Assembly: GCA_965224795.1 (NCBI GenBank)
Contig: CBDDAE010000001.1
Span: 124,001-188,000 of the forward strand
Direction: 5' to 3'
Origin: NVTR01 sp036480115
GTDB taxonomy: Bacteria > Pseudomonadota > Alphaproteobacteria > Rhodobacterales > Rhodobacteraceae
DNA length: 64,000 nucleotides
The translations under genes and the position numbers were made by a program. Under the pieces are notes generated by a model. The model searched no databases. It saw nothing but the letters and a program-made list of their open reading frames with translations, and was not told the DNA's origin. Positions 34,244 through 43,471 of this stretch are shown here, piece after piece (position 1 is the first letter of the stretch; each line of letters starts with the position of its first letter).

Positions 34244-36007
34244 ATGATGTTGCATAAAAACCCTTTGTTTGTTGACAAAAACTCAACAATACCCACGCGC
34301 CCGGTCAACTCCGACGCCACAAAAGAGACTGATGTTGTCCGTTTGCTGGCGCACGCAGACGACGATCCAAATAGCTTTCAAGCGCTGATGGCATCTTGGA
34401 ATGCAATCTGTGAGATCAATCACAAACATGGTGATCACACGTTTGCTGAAGTCGAAGGGGCAGCAATTTCGGCATTGTCCAGCTTTAACGATGGGGTTTC
34501 AGATTCAACTGTCGGCCGACAGGTTGGTCAGATGCTCGAAAAATTTGCCCACCCGGCTTTTTTGGTACGTGAAAACAGCCAAATTGTTGCGCAAAATTCG
34601 GCAGCAGCGACGCAGTTTGACTTGAATGTGCAAGATACTCTGGAAAAATTACCCTATGATCTGGTTGCAGATGAACCGATTGCGGATGTCGTTCGTGCCA
34701 GTCTTGACCCACGAAGAAACCAGCATGACGCCGTACTAAAGCAGGTTTTTTCGACAAAAAACGACGGTACTGCCACGCTTTCAATTACACCTTCACGCCT
34801 GATAAAAGGTGGAACAGGTGAGGCGCTGGTATTTGTAATCGACGTGCGCTGGGATACAGAAGCCGCCGGGTTGATTAAACGCGAATTCGATCTGACCGGG
34901 GCAGAACGCGAATTGCTGGTCAGCTTTCTAAAGGGCAACAGCACCCTGGACATAGCAAAAGAACGCGGCCGTTCACACGCCACCGTACGCACCCAATTTC
35001 ACAGTCTTATGACAAAGATGGGAGCAAGCAATCAGACAGAACTTTTGCGAAACGCGTTGTCGGTATCGCAGTTCGTTGAAAACATCAGCGAAATTGCCAA
35101 AGTATTGCGCCACCCGTATCGGAAAAGGGTTGATATTGTTCGCCCGGGTGGACGCAGCGTGGAAGTAACCATGTCGGGTAATCTTACGGGAGAGCCCGTA
35201 ATTTTCCTGCAATGTTGTGTTGGCTACACCTTTCCCCCGGATGCTGAAATGGCATTTTTCAATTCTGACCTCTGTTTTCTTAGCATCTGTCGTCCCGGGT
35301 ATGGTGAAACCGATCCCGCACTGTCGGACCAAGATTATATGAAAACATTTGCAGCCGACATACAGGCATTGCTTGATCAGCTTGGACATAAAACCTGTGT
35401 TATACTAAGTACAAATACTGCGCCGGCTGTCATGTATGAACTGGCAACAATGATACCGACAAGGATCAGCAATCTGGTTCAGGTATCTGGATGTGCGCCG
35501 CTTCATTATTTGGGTAAATATGAGACATCCGCCCCCTGGGCGCAGGGTGTTGTAAGGGCTGCAAATAGACACCCGGCGTTTAAAGATTTTATGCTTAGAG
35601 CAGGGCTAAAAGCATGGCGCACAATCGGGCAGAGAAGTTTCTTAAAATCGCAACTGAAAAAAGGCTCGGCGGAATTTGAGTCCGCACTTCTCCCCGACAA
35701 TGTTCGTGAATTCCAGAAAGCGTTGGACGTTGCGACGCAACAGGGATTAGCTTCGGTGGTTCGGGATATGAAATCGGCCTTTTCAGACTATCGAAAAAGG
35801 GTGGCTGCCTGTGAAATTCCGTCTCTGATTATCCACGGTGTGCAAGATAGTGTTTTTCCAATCGAAGCGCTTCGCGAATTTCGTGATGATTTCCCAAAGA
35901 AAACTACGTTGATTGAAATTCCCGACGCCGGTTTTCCATTGCTGTTCACCCACGCCCCTTTGGTGTCGGAAAAGATATTAGAACTACCCAAAAAAACATC
36001 AAAATAG
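34244..36007 (+). CDS. LuxR-type regulator fused to degenerate alpha/beta hydrolase
   Basis: 587 aa. Residues ~85-200 look PAS-like (KFAHPAFLVRENSQIVAQNSAA); ~205-265 is a LuxR HTH (FDLTGAERELLVSFLKGNST, SHATVRTQFHSLMTKMGASN); ~295-585 is an alpha/beta hydrolase fold (GYTFPPDAE, CRPGYGETDP, IIHGVQDSVFP). The nucleophile elbow GxSxG is replaced by T390-N-T-A-P394, and the usual catalytic His is Phe564 (DAGFPLLF), so it is likely not an enzyme but a ligand sensor. Placing the HTH in the middle, before the sensor domain, is unusual. It stands alone with 220 bp upstream; target unknown. Confidence 0.8.
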   Translation: MMLHKNPLFVDKNSTIPTRPVNSDATKETDVVRLLAHADDDPNSFQALMASWNAICEINHKHGDHTFAEVEGAAISALSSFNDGVSDSTVGRQVGQMLEKFAHPAFLVRENSQIVAQNSAAATQFDLNVQDTLEKLPYDLVADEPIADVVRASLDPRRNQHDAVLKQVFSTKNDGTATLSITPSRLIKGGTGEALVFVIDVRWDTEAAGLIKREFDLTGAERELLVSFLKGNSTLDIAKERGRSHATVRTQFHSLMTKMGASNQTELLRNALSVSQFVENISEIAKVLRHPYRKRVDIVRPGGRSVEVTMSGNLTGEPVIFLQCCVGYTFPPDAEMAFFNSDLCFLSICRPGYGETDPALSDQDYMKTFAADIQALLDQLGHKTCVILSTNTAPAVMYELATMIPTRISNLVQVSGCAPLHYLGKYETSAPWAQGVVRAANRHPAFKDFMLRAGLKAWRTIGQRSFLKSQLKKGSAEFESALLPDNVREFQKALDVATQQGLASVVRDMKSAFSDYRKRVAACEIPSLIIHGVQDSVFPIEALREFRDDFPKKTTLIEIPDAGFPLLFTHAPLVSEKILELPKKTSK

Positions 36008-36115
36008 AAAAAATTTCGTCCGATTACTACAATTAACGTATGCGCAGGTTCAACGCATTACCTACCAATTGGCCCAATGTAGCATACGTTTTAGATCATT
36101 ATTAAGGACATTTTC

Positions 36116-36754
36116 ATGCAACGAGTAAATGAAAGAATCACACTAAAAAATACTTTGATAAACACCCGAGCAATGACCTCTCTTTTGGAACGTGAATTGG
36201 CTTTGGCTACTGGTGAGATTAAACGCGAGACGAAAAACTGGGTTCCCATGTGGGTAGATTGGGGTCACGCCTTTCGTTCTGACAAACATACAGCAACTGC
36301 CATTCGTGCCATTTCTGATACTGGTGAACTACTATGGTATGTCAGACATGATGCAAAAAAGCATGGCTACCATTCCTGTAAAGTCGAACCCTTCCAGGCC
36401 ATTTCCCAAGCAAGACGCGCTTGGCACCAGCGCCGTGTTGTTCGCAAAGAATGGGCGAACGTGGTTGCAACATCAAATGAGTTGATGACGGGTCGTCGCA
36501 AAATGACCATCACATTGCAAGACATTGAAGACAGTGCGCTTTGTTCACTAGGCGCCAGCTGGTTTTTAAAACGCTTTGGCTTGTCACATAAGCAAACGTT
36601 TTCCGGTCGAACGGTCGCATTGCTAATGAAAATAGAACCGCAAGTGGGATTTGTAATCCATCAAACCGCTTTGCGATATCAGAGTAAAACATTGGTCGAT
36701 ATTCAAACTGGCTGTCAATTAGCCAACCCAGAACATTCCATGGCTAATTTCTAA
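36116..36754 (+). CDS. Hypothetical protein (212 aa)
   Basis: Begins MQRVNERITLKNTLINTRAM after AAGGAC (ribosome binding site). Soluble, basic, rich in Trp/His (WVPMWVDWGHAF, WYVRHDAKKHGYHS, ARRAWHQRRVVRKEW). No recognised domain or signal peptide. It is followed without a gap by a 37-codon frame and then the rhodanese gene, so it may be in an operon with them. Confidence 0.6.
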   Translation: MQRVNERITLKNTLINTRAMTSLLERELALATGEIKRETKNWVPMWVDWGHAFRSDKHTATAIRAISDTGELLWYVRHDAKKHGYHSCKVEPFQAISQARRAWHQRRVVRKEWANVVATSNELMTGRRKMTITLQDIEDSALCSLGASWFLKRFGLSHKQTFSGRTVALLMKIEPQVGFVIHQTALRYQSKTLVDIQTGCQLANPEHSMANF

Positions 36755-36868
36755 ATGCACTTAAAAACGGGAGTAAAAAAAAGCGAACCGGATGGTTTTA
36801 AATTAACTGAAATACCAACCGATAAGCAGGCAACATCAACTGGACCCATTCAGGGCAAATCTTCATAA
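36755..36868 (+). CDS. Very short ORF, 37 aa (doubtful)
   Basis: ATG directly follows the stop of the 212-aa gene (TAA-ATG), and the stop lies 9 bp before the rhodanese start. Product is hydrophilic (MHLKTGVKKSEPDGFKLTEI...). Perfect packing between two genes is the only support; no obvious ribosome binding site except possible reinitiation. Confidence 0.25.
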   Translation: MHLKTGVKKSEPDGFKLTEIPTDKQATSTGPIQGKSS

Positions 36869-36877
36869 GGAAAAAAA

Positions 36878-37462
36878 ATGTTTAAATCTTCAACTACATT
36901 AGTGGCCACAATTTTCATCTATCTATTTCTAAATCTCAACGTTAGCGCTGGTGTGGTGCCTGATAAAAAACAAACATTAGCAGGGCAATATCTTACAGCC
37001 ACACAGGCTGCGGATATGTTAGCAGATCCGGCAATATTGTTTATCGACGTACGCACCGTGGAAGAACTTATTTTTGTCGGCCTGCCAGACCGGGTAAACC
37101 TAAACCTTCCAATCATGCAATTACCTGAAATTGGTGGATACGACGTTCAAAAGGCTTCTTACCCAATGCAGACTGATCCAGAATTTCGCAGCAGTTTCCG
37201 TAACTTTGCGGCCTCGCGTGAAATGGATATGGATACCCCAATTGTATTGATTTGTCGCTCAGGTGGCCGCAGCGCTAAGGCCGCCGACCTTTTGTACAAA
37301 TGGGGCTATACCAATGTTTTCAGCGTCATTGATGGATTTGAAGGTGATAAAGCCAAAGACGGACCGATGGCTGGTTACCGGGTGGTGAATGGTTGGAAAA
37401 ACGCCAACTTGCCTTGGGGCTACCAGATAGAACCGTCCCAGGCTAACCCGGCTGACAAATAG
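36878..37462 (+). CDS. Periplasmic rhodanese-like sulfurtransferase
   Basis: 194 aa with a signal peptide (about 1-24, ...NVSAG), then a rhodanese domain: FIDVRTVEE, and active-site loop CRSGGRSAKAA with catalytic Cys126. The RSGGRS loop is the PspE/GlpE-like form. A single rhodanese domain in the periplasm could transfer sulfur to cyanide, thiols or protein disulfides. An AAGGA site precedes ATG 36878, and a strong terminator follows. Confidence 0.88.
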   Translation: MFKSSTTLVATIFIYLFLNLNVSAGVVPDKKQTLAGQYLTATQAADMLADPAILFIDVRTVEELIFVGLPDRVNLNLPIMQLPEIGGYDVQKASYPMQTDPEFRSSFRNFAASREMDMDTPIVLICRSGGRSAKAADLLYKWGYTNVFSVIDGFEGDKAKDGPMAGYRVVNGWKNANLPWGYQIEPSQANPADK

Positions 37463-37483
37463 TCTATTACACTTTGCAAAGAA

Positions 37484-37520
37484 AAACCCCGAACCAATTT
37501 GGTTTCGGGGTTTCTCTTTT
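37484..37520 (+). terminator. Rho-independent terminator after rhodanese gene
   Basis: AAACCCCGAACC pairs with GGTTTCGGGGTTT (one bulged base), short AATTT loop, followed by TCTCTTTTTCT. It lies 22 bp after the rhodanese stop. A-rich sequence before it would also serve the convergent DUF882 gene. Confidence 0.88.
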
Positions 37521-37548
37521 TCTGAACTGCCAAAGTGTTTGGACTTTT

Positions 37549-38118
37549 TCAGCCACGCCAAGTGCGAATTGGTCCGCAATCCATATGTACAAAGTTTGAC
37601 CGCGCATATCTTCCAACACCACCGGCATTACAAGCCTTAGCTGCCTTAGCCATTTGTGATACAGACCGTGAAGTTAACCGCAGATCAGCCGCCATACCTT
37701 TAATATGCAGCGAATTTTTAGCAACCCGGCGGGACCGAGAGCGAAGCATCGCATTGGTTTTTGGAGAACGGAAACCCGAAAGCATCATATATGGCTCATT
37801 CACGTCCATCAGGCTTTGGGACGCTGCCATAATATCCAGATTACGCGCATCAATGGAAATCGTTTCATCCGTGCGCCAGTCGCGCATGAAGTAATTTACT
37901 TCCTTCAGCGCCTCTTTGATGTAGTCACCTTCGATCCAATAAATGGTATCAATTTTTTCACCGGTACGACCAGAAAACATACTGATCCGCCGGATATCTC
38001 CGGCTCCGCGTAAAATCCCGAAGGCATTTGAATAGGTGGGTGCTGCTAAAACACTTGTCGCTGCGAATGCGCCTAACAATGCGCGTCGGGTAACGACACT
38101 CGATCGATTTTTCGTCAT
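37549..38118 (-). CDS. DUF882 (YcbK-like, peptidase M15 fold) protein
   Basis: 189 aa from ATG 38118; a longer frame to 38205 is not supported. A twin-arginine signal (SSVVTRRALLGAFAATSVLAA) is followed by the M15-like domain: LSGFRSPKTN, NSLHIKGMAADL, FVHMDCG (His/Asp metal ligands SLHIKGMAAD and VHMD). Likely a periplasmic murein-modifying enzyme. It is divergent from an L,D-transpeptidase gene, matching the ycbK/ycbB pairing in E. coli. Confidence 0.88.
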   Translation of the reverse strand: MTKNRSSVVTRRALLGAFAATSVLAAPTYSNAFGILRGAGDIRRISMFSGRTGEKIDTIYWIEGDYIKEALKEVNYFMRDWRTDETISIDARNLDIMAASQSLMDVNEPYMMLSGFRSPKTNAMLRSRSRRVAKNSLHIKGMAADLRLTSRSVSQMAKAAKACNAGGVGRYARSNFVHMDCGPIRTWRG

Positions 38119-38428
38119 AGAACTGCTAGTGCCCCGTCTTTTTGGCCAACACGTGCAAAGTGTGACCTGATTGCCCCATCCCCAGGCACGGCCATTACTT
38201 GCCACAATTAGCCCAAACTACCAATAGGAAGATGAATCAATTCACTATATGTCCTTGAAATCGGCGAAAAATTGCCGGAATTCCGCGGGTGACCCTTGGG
38301 AAGCCTTCAAATATTATCCAAAAATTCTGAAAAAAATAACCCGCGCGCAACATTGTGAACACCTAAGCACTGCAATATAGCCATGATTTACAGTATCTGT
38401 GGTGGCATTAGTAAGTCAGAGGTTTCAA
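38119..38428. promoter_or_regulatory. Divergent upstream region (DUF882 / L,D-transpeptidase)
   Basis: 310 bp between two divergent start codons. No gene supported. It is A/T-rich near the right end (AAAATTCTGAAAAAAAT), consistent with promoters for both cell-wall genes. No clear operator found. Confidence 0.5.
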
Positions 38429-40045
38429 ATGACCAATTCCGATAATTCTTCACGCCGTTCCTTCATAAAGGGATCTGTATTTTTGGGGTCTGTTGTACTT
38501 ACCGGTTTGGGCACGCCCGCAACGGCTCAGGTAACTGCATTTATGCAGGCAGTTGCCGAAGCGGCTGCGCGCGACAAATCAATTGCAGCGTTTTACCAGA
38601 CCAACGGATATACCCCCATTTGGACAGGACGTGGCGGCCGCGATAAATCCCGCCGGCAAGCACTGCTAAAAGCTTTAGGGTCAGCAAATGATCATGGTTT
38701 GCCACAATCAGAATACCAGACAGATTTTTTACGGGCCAATCTTCGCAGTGTTAAATCGGAACGCGATCTGGGGCGCATTGAAGTAGAGCTAAGCAAATTG
38801 TTTTTGCAATATGCCAGGGATATGCAAACCGGTGTTTTGACGCCTAGAAAAGTTGACAGTGGTATTGTGCGCCAGGTCCCGCTTCGAGACCGCCTGGAAC
38901 TGCTGACAAATTTCGCAAAATCTTCGCCAGGTTCATACATTCGCAAACTTGTACCATCGGCCCCGGAATATACCCGGTTGATGAAGCAAAAATTCCAAAT
39001 GGAACGTCTTTTGGCGAAGGGCGGCTGGGGGGCTACAGTTCCAGGTAAGAAGCTGGAACCGGGAAGTTCCGGTAACAACGTTGTCGCTCTGCGCAATCGT
39101 CTGATTGCCATGGGATACATGCGTCGCAATGCCAGCCAGACATTTGACGCCAATATGCAAAAAGCCGTTCAACAGTTTCAACTGACTCATGGCCTAAGTC
39201 CGGACGGCGTTGCCGGTCCCGGTACAATGAAAGAAATTAACGTTGCCCCTGAAAAGCGACTGTCTTCAATCATGGTGGCAATGGAGCGGGAACGCTGGAT
39301 GAACATGCCGCGCGGCAAGCGCCACGTCTGGGTAAATCTAACCGATTTCCAAGCCTCGATCATTGATAATGGCAAAGTCACCTTTCAGACCCGTTCGGTT
39401 GTTGGTGCAAATAAACACGATCGACGCAGCCCGGAATTTTCGGACGTCATGGAACATTTGGTGATTAATCCCACTTGGAACGTGCCCAAATCGATTGCCG
39501 TCAAAGAATACCTGCCGCTGATGCAAGCTGACCCAAATGCTGCCGGGCATCTACGGATGATTGATCAAAGCGGTCGTATCGTAGACCGTGAAATGGTAGA
39601 TTTCTCTTTGCTAAGCGAAGAATACTTCCCTTTTGATCTGAAACAGCCGCCTTCGCGACGTAACGCTCTTGGGTTGGTAAAGTTCATGTTCCCGAATAAA
39701 CACAATATTTATCTGCATGATACACCAGCCAAAAACCTTTTTTCACGCGAAAGCCGCGCGTTCAGCCATGGTTGCATCCGCCTGCGTGATCCGTTTGATT
39801 TTGCCTACACGCTGCTAAGGCGTCAGGTTAATAATCCCGAATCATACTTTCAGGAACGCCTGAATACTGGACGCGAGTCCGTGGTACCACTGGATCAAAC
39901 TGTTCCTGTACATTTGGTTTACAGAACAGCCTTCACTTCAGCCAAAGGCAGAATTCAGTATCGGCGTGATGTTTACGGGCGCGATGCTAAAATATTCACT
40001 GCTCTGCAAAAAGCCGGGGTGGTGTTGCGTTCACTGCAAAGCTAA
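38429..40045 (+). CDS. Murein L,D-transpeptidase (YcbB-like)
   Basis: 538 aa from ATG 38429 with GAGG upstream. Twin-arginine signal (SSRRSFIKGSVFLGSVVL), an N-terminal YcbB-type region (YTPIWTGRGG), a peptidoglycan-binding domain at about 210-270 (GNNVVALRNRLIAMGYM, QKAVQQFQLTHGLSPDGVAG), then the YkuD catalytic domain with HxxxSHGCIRLRDPFD; catalytic Cys449. It forms 3-3 cross-links in peptidoglycan in the periplasm. Length is normal for the family. Confidence 0.94.
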   Translation: MTNSDNSSRRSFIKGSVFLGSVVLTGLGTPATAQVTAFMQAVAEAAARDKSIAAFYQTNGYTPIWTGRGGRDKSRRQALLKALGSANDHGLPQSEYQTDFLRANLRSVKSERDLGRIEVELSKLFLQYARDMQTGVLTPRKVDSGIVRQVPLRDRLELLTNFAKSSPGSYIRKLVPSAPEYTRLMKQKFQMERLLAKGGWGATVPGKKLEPGSSGNNVVALRNRLIAMGYMRRNASQTFDANMQKAVQQFQLTHGLSPDGVAGPGTMKEINVAPEKRLSSIMVAMERERWMNMPRGKRHVWVNLTDFQASIIDNGKVTFQTRSVVGANKHDRRSPEFSDVMEHLVINPTWNVPKSIAVKEYLPLMQADPNAAGHLRMIDQSGRIVDREMVDFSLLSEEYFPFDLKQPPSRRNALGLVKFMFPNKHNIYLHDTPAKNLFSRESRAFSHGCIRLRDPFDFAYTLLRRQVNNPESYFQERLNTGRESVVPLDQTVPVHLVYRTAFTSAKGRIQYRRDVYGRDAKIFTALQKAGVVLRSLQS

Positions 40046-40075
40046 AGTTCCGGGCACCAGGTAATTGTACCTGCC

Positions 40076-41155
40076 ATGCAGGAGAGCGCCTTGCCCGGTT
40101 CCACCATAAAAGATATCGCCAGCGCGCTTTCTGCAACCTGTGTCGGTCAGGACGACTTGATCGTGCATGGGGCCAGTGAACCGGCCAACGCCAGCGCTGA
40201 TCAATTGGCCATTGCAATGACCCCAAAGTTCGCTGACGACTTGCGACAGGGCGCGGCGAAAGCGGCACTGCTTTGGGAAGATGCGGATTGGCAAGCGTTT
40301 GGTCTTAAGGCCGCAATTTTGGTAAAACGTCCAAGACTGGCAATGGCGGCCTTGACCAAACACATGCACCAAAAATCCGAAGCACCAACCGGAATTCAAC
40401 CCACAGCCCAAATTGACCCAACTGCTGTTGTTGGTGACAATGCAAGCATTGACCATTTCGTTGTTATCGGGGCAGGGGTGACTATTGGTAAATCTGTACA
40501 AATCGGCCCCCATGTATCCATCGGAGCAGGGTCAACCCTTGGTAATAATTGTATCCTGCAAGCTGGAGCCCAGATTATGGGCAACGTAACCCTTGGCAAC
40601 CGGGTACATGTCCACCCTGGTGTTACCTTAGGGGCCGATGGGTTTTCCTTTGTTACCCAGGAAAAATCCAACGTTGAAAGCACCCGTGAAACCCTGGGTC
40701 AAGCCGGCACAGGTAAAACCGGGCAACCCTGGATCAAAATATATTCTAACGGTGGTGTTAGAATTGGCGACGATGTCGAAATTGGTGCAAATACCAATGT
40801 TGACGCCGGTACAATCAGGCCAACCTCAATTGGCGATGGAACCAAATTGGATAGTCTGGTTCAAGTTGGCCATAACGTGCGTATTGGCAAGAATTGCTTG
40901 TTATGCGCACAGGTTGGGGTGGCCGGTTCCGCTGTTATTGGTGATGCGGTGGTGATGGGAGGCAAGGCCGGGATCACCGACAATATTTCGGTCGGCGACG
41001 GCTGTGTTGTTGGCGCGGCAAGTGTAGTGTTATCAAACGTTCCGGCAGGGCGGGCTGTTATGGGGCAACCGGCTGTGAAGATGGATATATATTTTGAAAC
41101 ATATAAAGCAATGCGTCGGCTACCGCGAATGATGCAAAACCTTAAGAACCCCTAG
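40076..41155 (+). CDS. lpxD: UDP-3-O-acylglucosamine N-acyltransferase LpxD
   Basis: 359 aa. An N-terminal uridine-binding domain is followed by a left-handed beta-helix of hexapeptide repeats (IDPTAVVGDNASI... VHPGVTLGADGFSF). Putative catalytic His266 (QVGHNVRIG). It adds the N-linked 3-hydroxyacyl chain in lipid A synthesis. ATG 40076 has no ribosome binding site, while GGAGAGC at 40081-40087 fits a TTG at 40091 (product MPGSTIKDIASAL), which may be the real start. Heads a three-gene unit with an ACP and a ketosynthase. Confidence 0.95.
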   Translation: MQESALPGSTIKDIASALSATCVGQDDLIVHGASEPANASADQLAIAMTPKFADDLRQGAAKAALLWEDADWQAFGLKAAILVKRPRLAMAALTKHMHQKSEAPTGIQPTAQIDPTAVVGDNASIDHFVVIGAGVTIGKSVQIGPHVSIGAGSTLGNNCILQAGAQIMGNVTLGNRVHVHPGVTLGADGFSFVTQEKSNVESTRETLGQAGTGKTGQPWIKIYSNGGVRIGDDVEIGANTNVDAGTIRPTSIGDGTKLDSLVQVGHNVRIGKNCLLCAQVGVAGSAVIGDAVVMGGKAGITDNISVGDGCVVGAASVVLSNVPAGRAVMGQPAVKMDIYFETYKAMRRLPRMMQNLKNP

Positions 41156-41200
41156 AAACCGGTTTAAACCCTATCCGCCAAGGAATAGGCGAAAGATAAA

Positions 41201-41467
41201 ATGGCCAGTAACATTCAACAATCCGTTCTAAAAATCATCGCCGAGCAAGCGCTTGTAAACGTGTCAGACATATCCTTGGATCACACTCTTTCAGATTTGG
41301 GCATTGATAGCCTGGCATTGGTCGAAAGCATTTTCGCCATCGAAGAAACCTTTGATATTGACGTGCCCTTTAATGCCAATGAACCCGGGAAAGGTAATTT
41401 TGATATTTCCACCGTCGCCTCAATAGTCGGTGCCGTTGAAAATCTGGTGGCTGAACAACGCAAATGA
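41201..41467 (+). CDS. Acyl carrier protein (dedicated)
   Basis: 88 aa with the phosphopantetheine site LGIDSLALVESIFAIEE (Ser37). It differs from housekeeping AcpP (which has DSLDTVELVM). It overlaps the next ketosynthase gene by 4 bp and follows lpxD by 45 bp, suggesting it supplies a special acyl chain for lipid A. Confidence 0.92.
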   Translation: MASNIQQSVLKIIAEQALVNVSDISLDHTLSDLGIDSLALVESIFAIEETFDIDVPFNANEPGKGNFDISTVASIVGAVENLVAEQRK

Positions 41468-42675
41468 AACGTGTTGTTATAACCGGGGCTGGGACTATTA
41501 ATGCCTTAGGGAATTGCGTCAAATCAACCATGGATGCCATGGCCGCTGGACGATGTGGTATCAGCCAGCTTGAAATTCGTGACGTTGAACGCCTGTCTGT
41601 GCGCATTGCCGGGCAAATCAAAGACTACGAGCCCGAAAAGAACTTCAACCGCCAGCAAATTTCGCTTTATGACCGGTTCACCCAATTTACTTTATTGGCT
41701 GCCAAAGAAGCGGTGGCCCAGTCCGGTTTGGTATTCAACGGTGAATTGTCAGCCCGATCAGGTGTCGTTTTGGGAACGGCCGGGGGCGGGGTAAATACCT
41801 GGGACGAAAACTACCGGGCGGTGTATGAAAACGGAAAGAACCGCGTCCATCCGTTTGTGGTTCCAAAACTGATGAACAATGCCGCCGCCAGCCATCTTTC
41901 AATGGATTACAATTTAAAAGGGCCCTCATACACAGTGGCGACCGCCTGCGCGTCATCAAACCACGCCATGGGCCAGGCGTTTCATATGATCCGTTCGGGA
42001 ACCGGGCAAATTATGCTGACAGGTGGGTCTGAATCCATGTTGTGTTTTGGCGGGGTGAAGGCCTGGGAAGGGTTGCGGGTAATGTCCAAAGACGCCTGTC
42101 GTCCATTTTCTGCCAACCGCAACGGAATGGTACAGGGCGAAGGTGCTGCAATATTTGTGTTTGAAGAATATGAACATGCGAAAGCCCGCAAAGCAGAAAT
42201 TCTGGCCGAGATCACGGGTTTTGCCATGACATCAGACGCCGCCGATATTGTCATGCCCTCAAAACAAGGCGCTGCAAGGGCCATATCAGGGGCCCTGACC
42301 GACGCGTGCATAAACCCAGAGGATGTTGGCTATATCAACGCCCACGGTACCGGAACGGCGGCCAATGATAAAACCGAATGCGCCGCCGTGGCCGATGTTT
42401 TTGGCCCCCACGCTGATAACCTGATGATATCGTCTACCAAATCTATGCATGGGCATTTGATCGGCGGTACCGGTGCGGTTGAATTGCTGGCCTGTATCAT
42501 GGCAGTGCGCGATGGCATTATTCCCCCAACCATCGGCTATGAAGAACCAGACCCGGAATGTGCGTTGGACGTTGTGCCAAACATTGCACGCGATGCCAAA
42601 GTCAATATGGTGCTTAGCAATGCATTCGCATTTGGTGGCCTAAATGCTGTGCTGGCCGTAAAACGCGCGCCCTAA
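41464..42675 (+). CDS. Beta-ketoacyl-ACP synthase (FabF-like)
   Basis: 403 aa thiolase-fold condensing enzyme. Catalytic Cys162 (ATACASSNHAM), His294 (NAHGTGTAAND), Lys326 and His331 (TKSMHGHLIGG): the C-H-H set is complete. It is coupled to the ACP gene by ATGA. In context it may elongate or build the hydroxyacyl chain used by LpxD, comparable in logic to acpXL clusters. Convergent with the IalB gene. Confidence 0.93.
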   Translation: MKRVVITGAGTINALGNCVKSTMDAMAAGRCGISQLEIRDVERLSVRIAGQIKDYEPEKNFNRQQISLYDRFTQFTLLAAKEAVAQSGLVFNGELSARSGVVLGTAGGGVNTWDENYRAVYENGKNRVHPFVVPKLMNNAAASHLSMDYNLKGPSYTVATACASSNHAMGQAFHMIRSGTGQIMLTGGSESMLCFGGVKAWEGLRVMSKDACRPFSANRNGMVQGEGAAIFVFEEYEHAKARKAEILAEITGFAMTSDAADIVMPSKQGAARAISGALTDACINPEDVGYINAHGTGTAANDKTECAAVADVFGPHADNLMISSTKSMHGHLIGGTGAVELLACIMAVRDGIIPPTIGYEEPDPECALDVVPNIARDAKVNMVLSNAFAFGGLNAVLAVKRAP

Positions 42676-42685
42676 ACCATGCAAT

Positions 42686-43330
42686 CTATTCTGCTTTGAT
42701 CGCCAGATTGGATGCCTGCATTTCCTTATAGCCATTGGTAAAACCAGAAAGCGAAAGATTTAGACCCAAATGTGTGTCTGGGGCGGCTACTGGCACAATA
42801 ATTACCGTAGCTGATGCGCCGCGTTGAAACCCATCCAGATCCTGCGCTGTTAGTCCAATGCGAACATAGCAAGCCTGAGAAGCACAGTAACTAAACGGAT
42901 ATCTTTTTGAACCGCCGCCATCAACTTGCAACGTCAATTGCTCGGTCAACAAGGTTTCAAGTGGTGCGGCTATTGTGGCGCCGGCAACGGCTTGTTGGCC
43001 TGCTGGTAGTTCAAACAAACTGATCTCGGCGACAGAATTTCCATTTCCATCTTTCATAAGCTGATAAAGCTGGCAGGGGTCTTTGCCGTCGGCCGTTCGA
43101 ATGCAGCGCAGTGCCCAGTCGCCATAGGTTTCGCGAACATAAGTTGTACCAACAATTTCCCCATCAACCAGTTCCTGCCCAAGTGAAAGGCTGGAATCTG
43201 AACTGGGCGCTTCTGCATCTGCGGGGGTCGGTTCAGGTGTTTCTGTCGTAGTTGTATCTTGGGCATAGGCAACAATTGGCAATGTAAGGACCAAGGCAAT
43301 AGCCATCGTGATTTTCAGTATTTTTGTCAT
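42686..43330 (-). CDS. Invasion-associated locus B (IalB) family protein
   Basis: 214 aa from ATG 43330 (AGGTTG upstream); the longer frame to 43474 crosses a terminator. Signal peptide (about 1-23, ...PIVAYAQ), a Thr/Pro/Glu-rich linker, then the IalB domain (TYGDWALRC, CQLYQLMKDGNG, YCASQACYVRIGLT) with paired cysteines. Periplasmic; widespread in alphaproteobacteria, role not settled outside Bartonella. Confidence 0.9.
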   Translation of the reverse strand: MTKILKITMAIALVLTLPIVAYAQDTTTTETPEPTPADAEAPSSDSSLSLGQELVDGEIVGTTYVRETYGDWALRCIRTADGKDPCQLYQLMKDGNGNSVAEISLFELPAGQQAVAGATIAAPLETLLTEQLTLQVDGGGSKRYPFSYCASQACYVRIGLTAQDLDGFQRGASATVIIVPVAAPDTHLGLNLSLSGFTNGYKEMQASNLAIKAE

Positions 43331-43445
43331 TTTCAACCTATGTGAATAAATTTTCGCCCAGCATTTAACACAGGACATTGGCAGAGTCAGACTTGATTTC
43401 AACCATCGGCAAGAAAATGAAAATCGATTTTTGCTGCAGAAAAAG

Positions 43446-43471
43446 AAAAAGAGCCACAAATGGCTCTTTTT
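43446..43471 (-). terminator. Intrinsic terminator of candidate small RNA
   Basis: Perfect 11-bp stem AAAAAGAGCCA/TGGCTCTTTTT with loop CAAA. On the minus strand it is followed by TTTTCTTTT, a good U-run. Confidence 0.85.
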
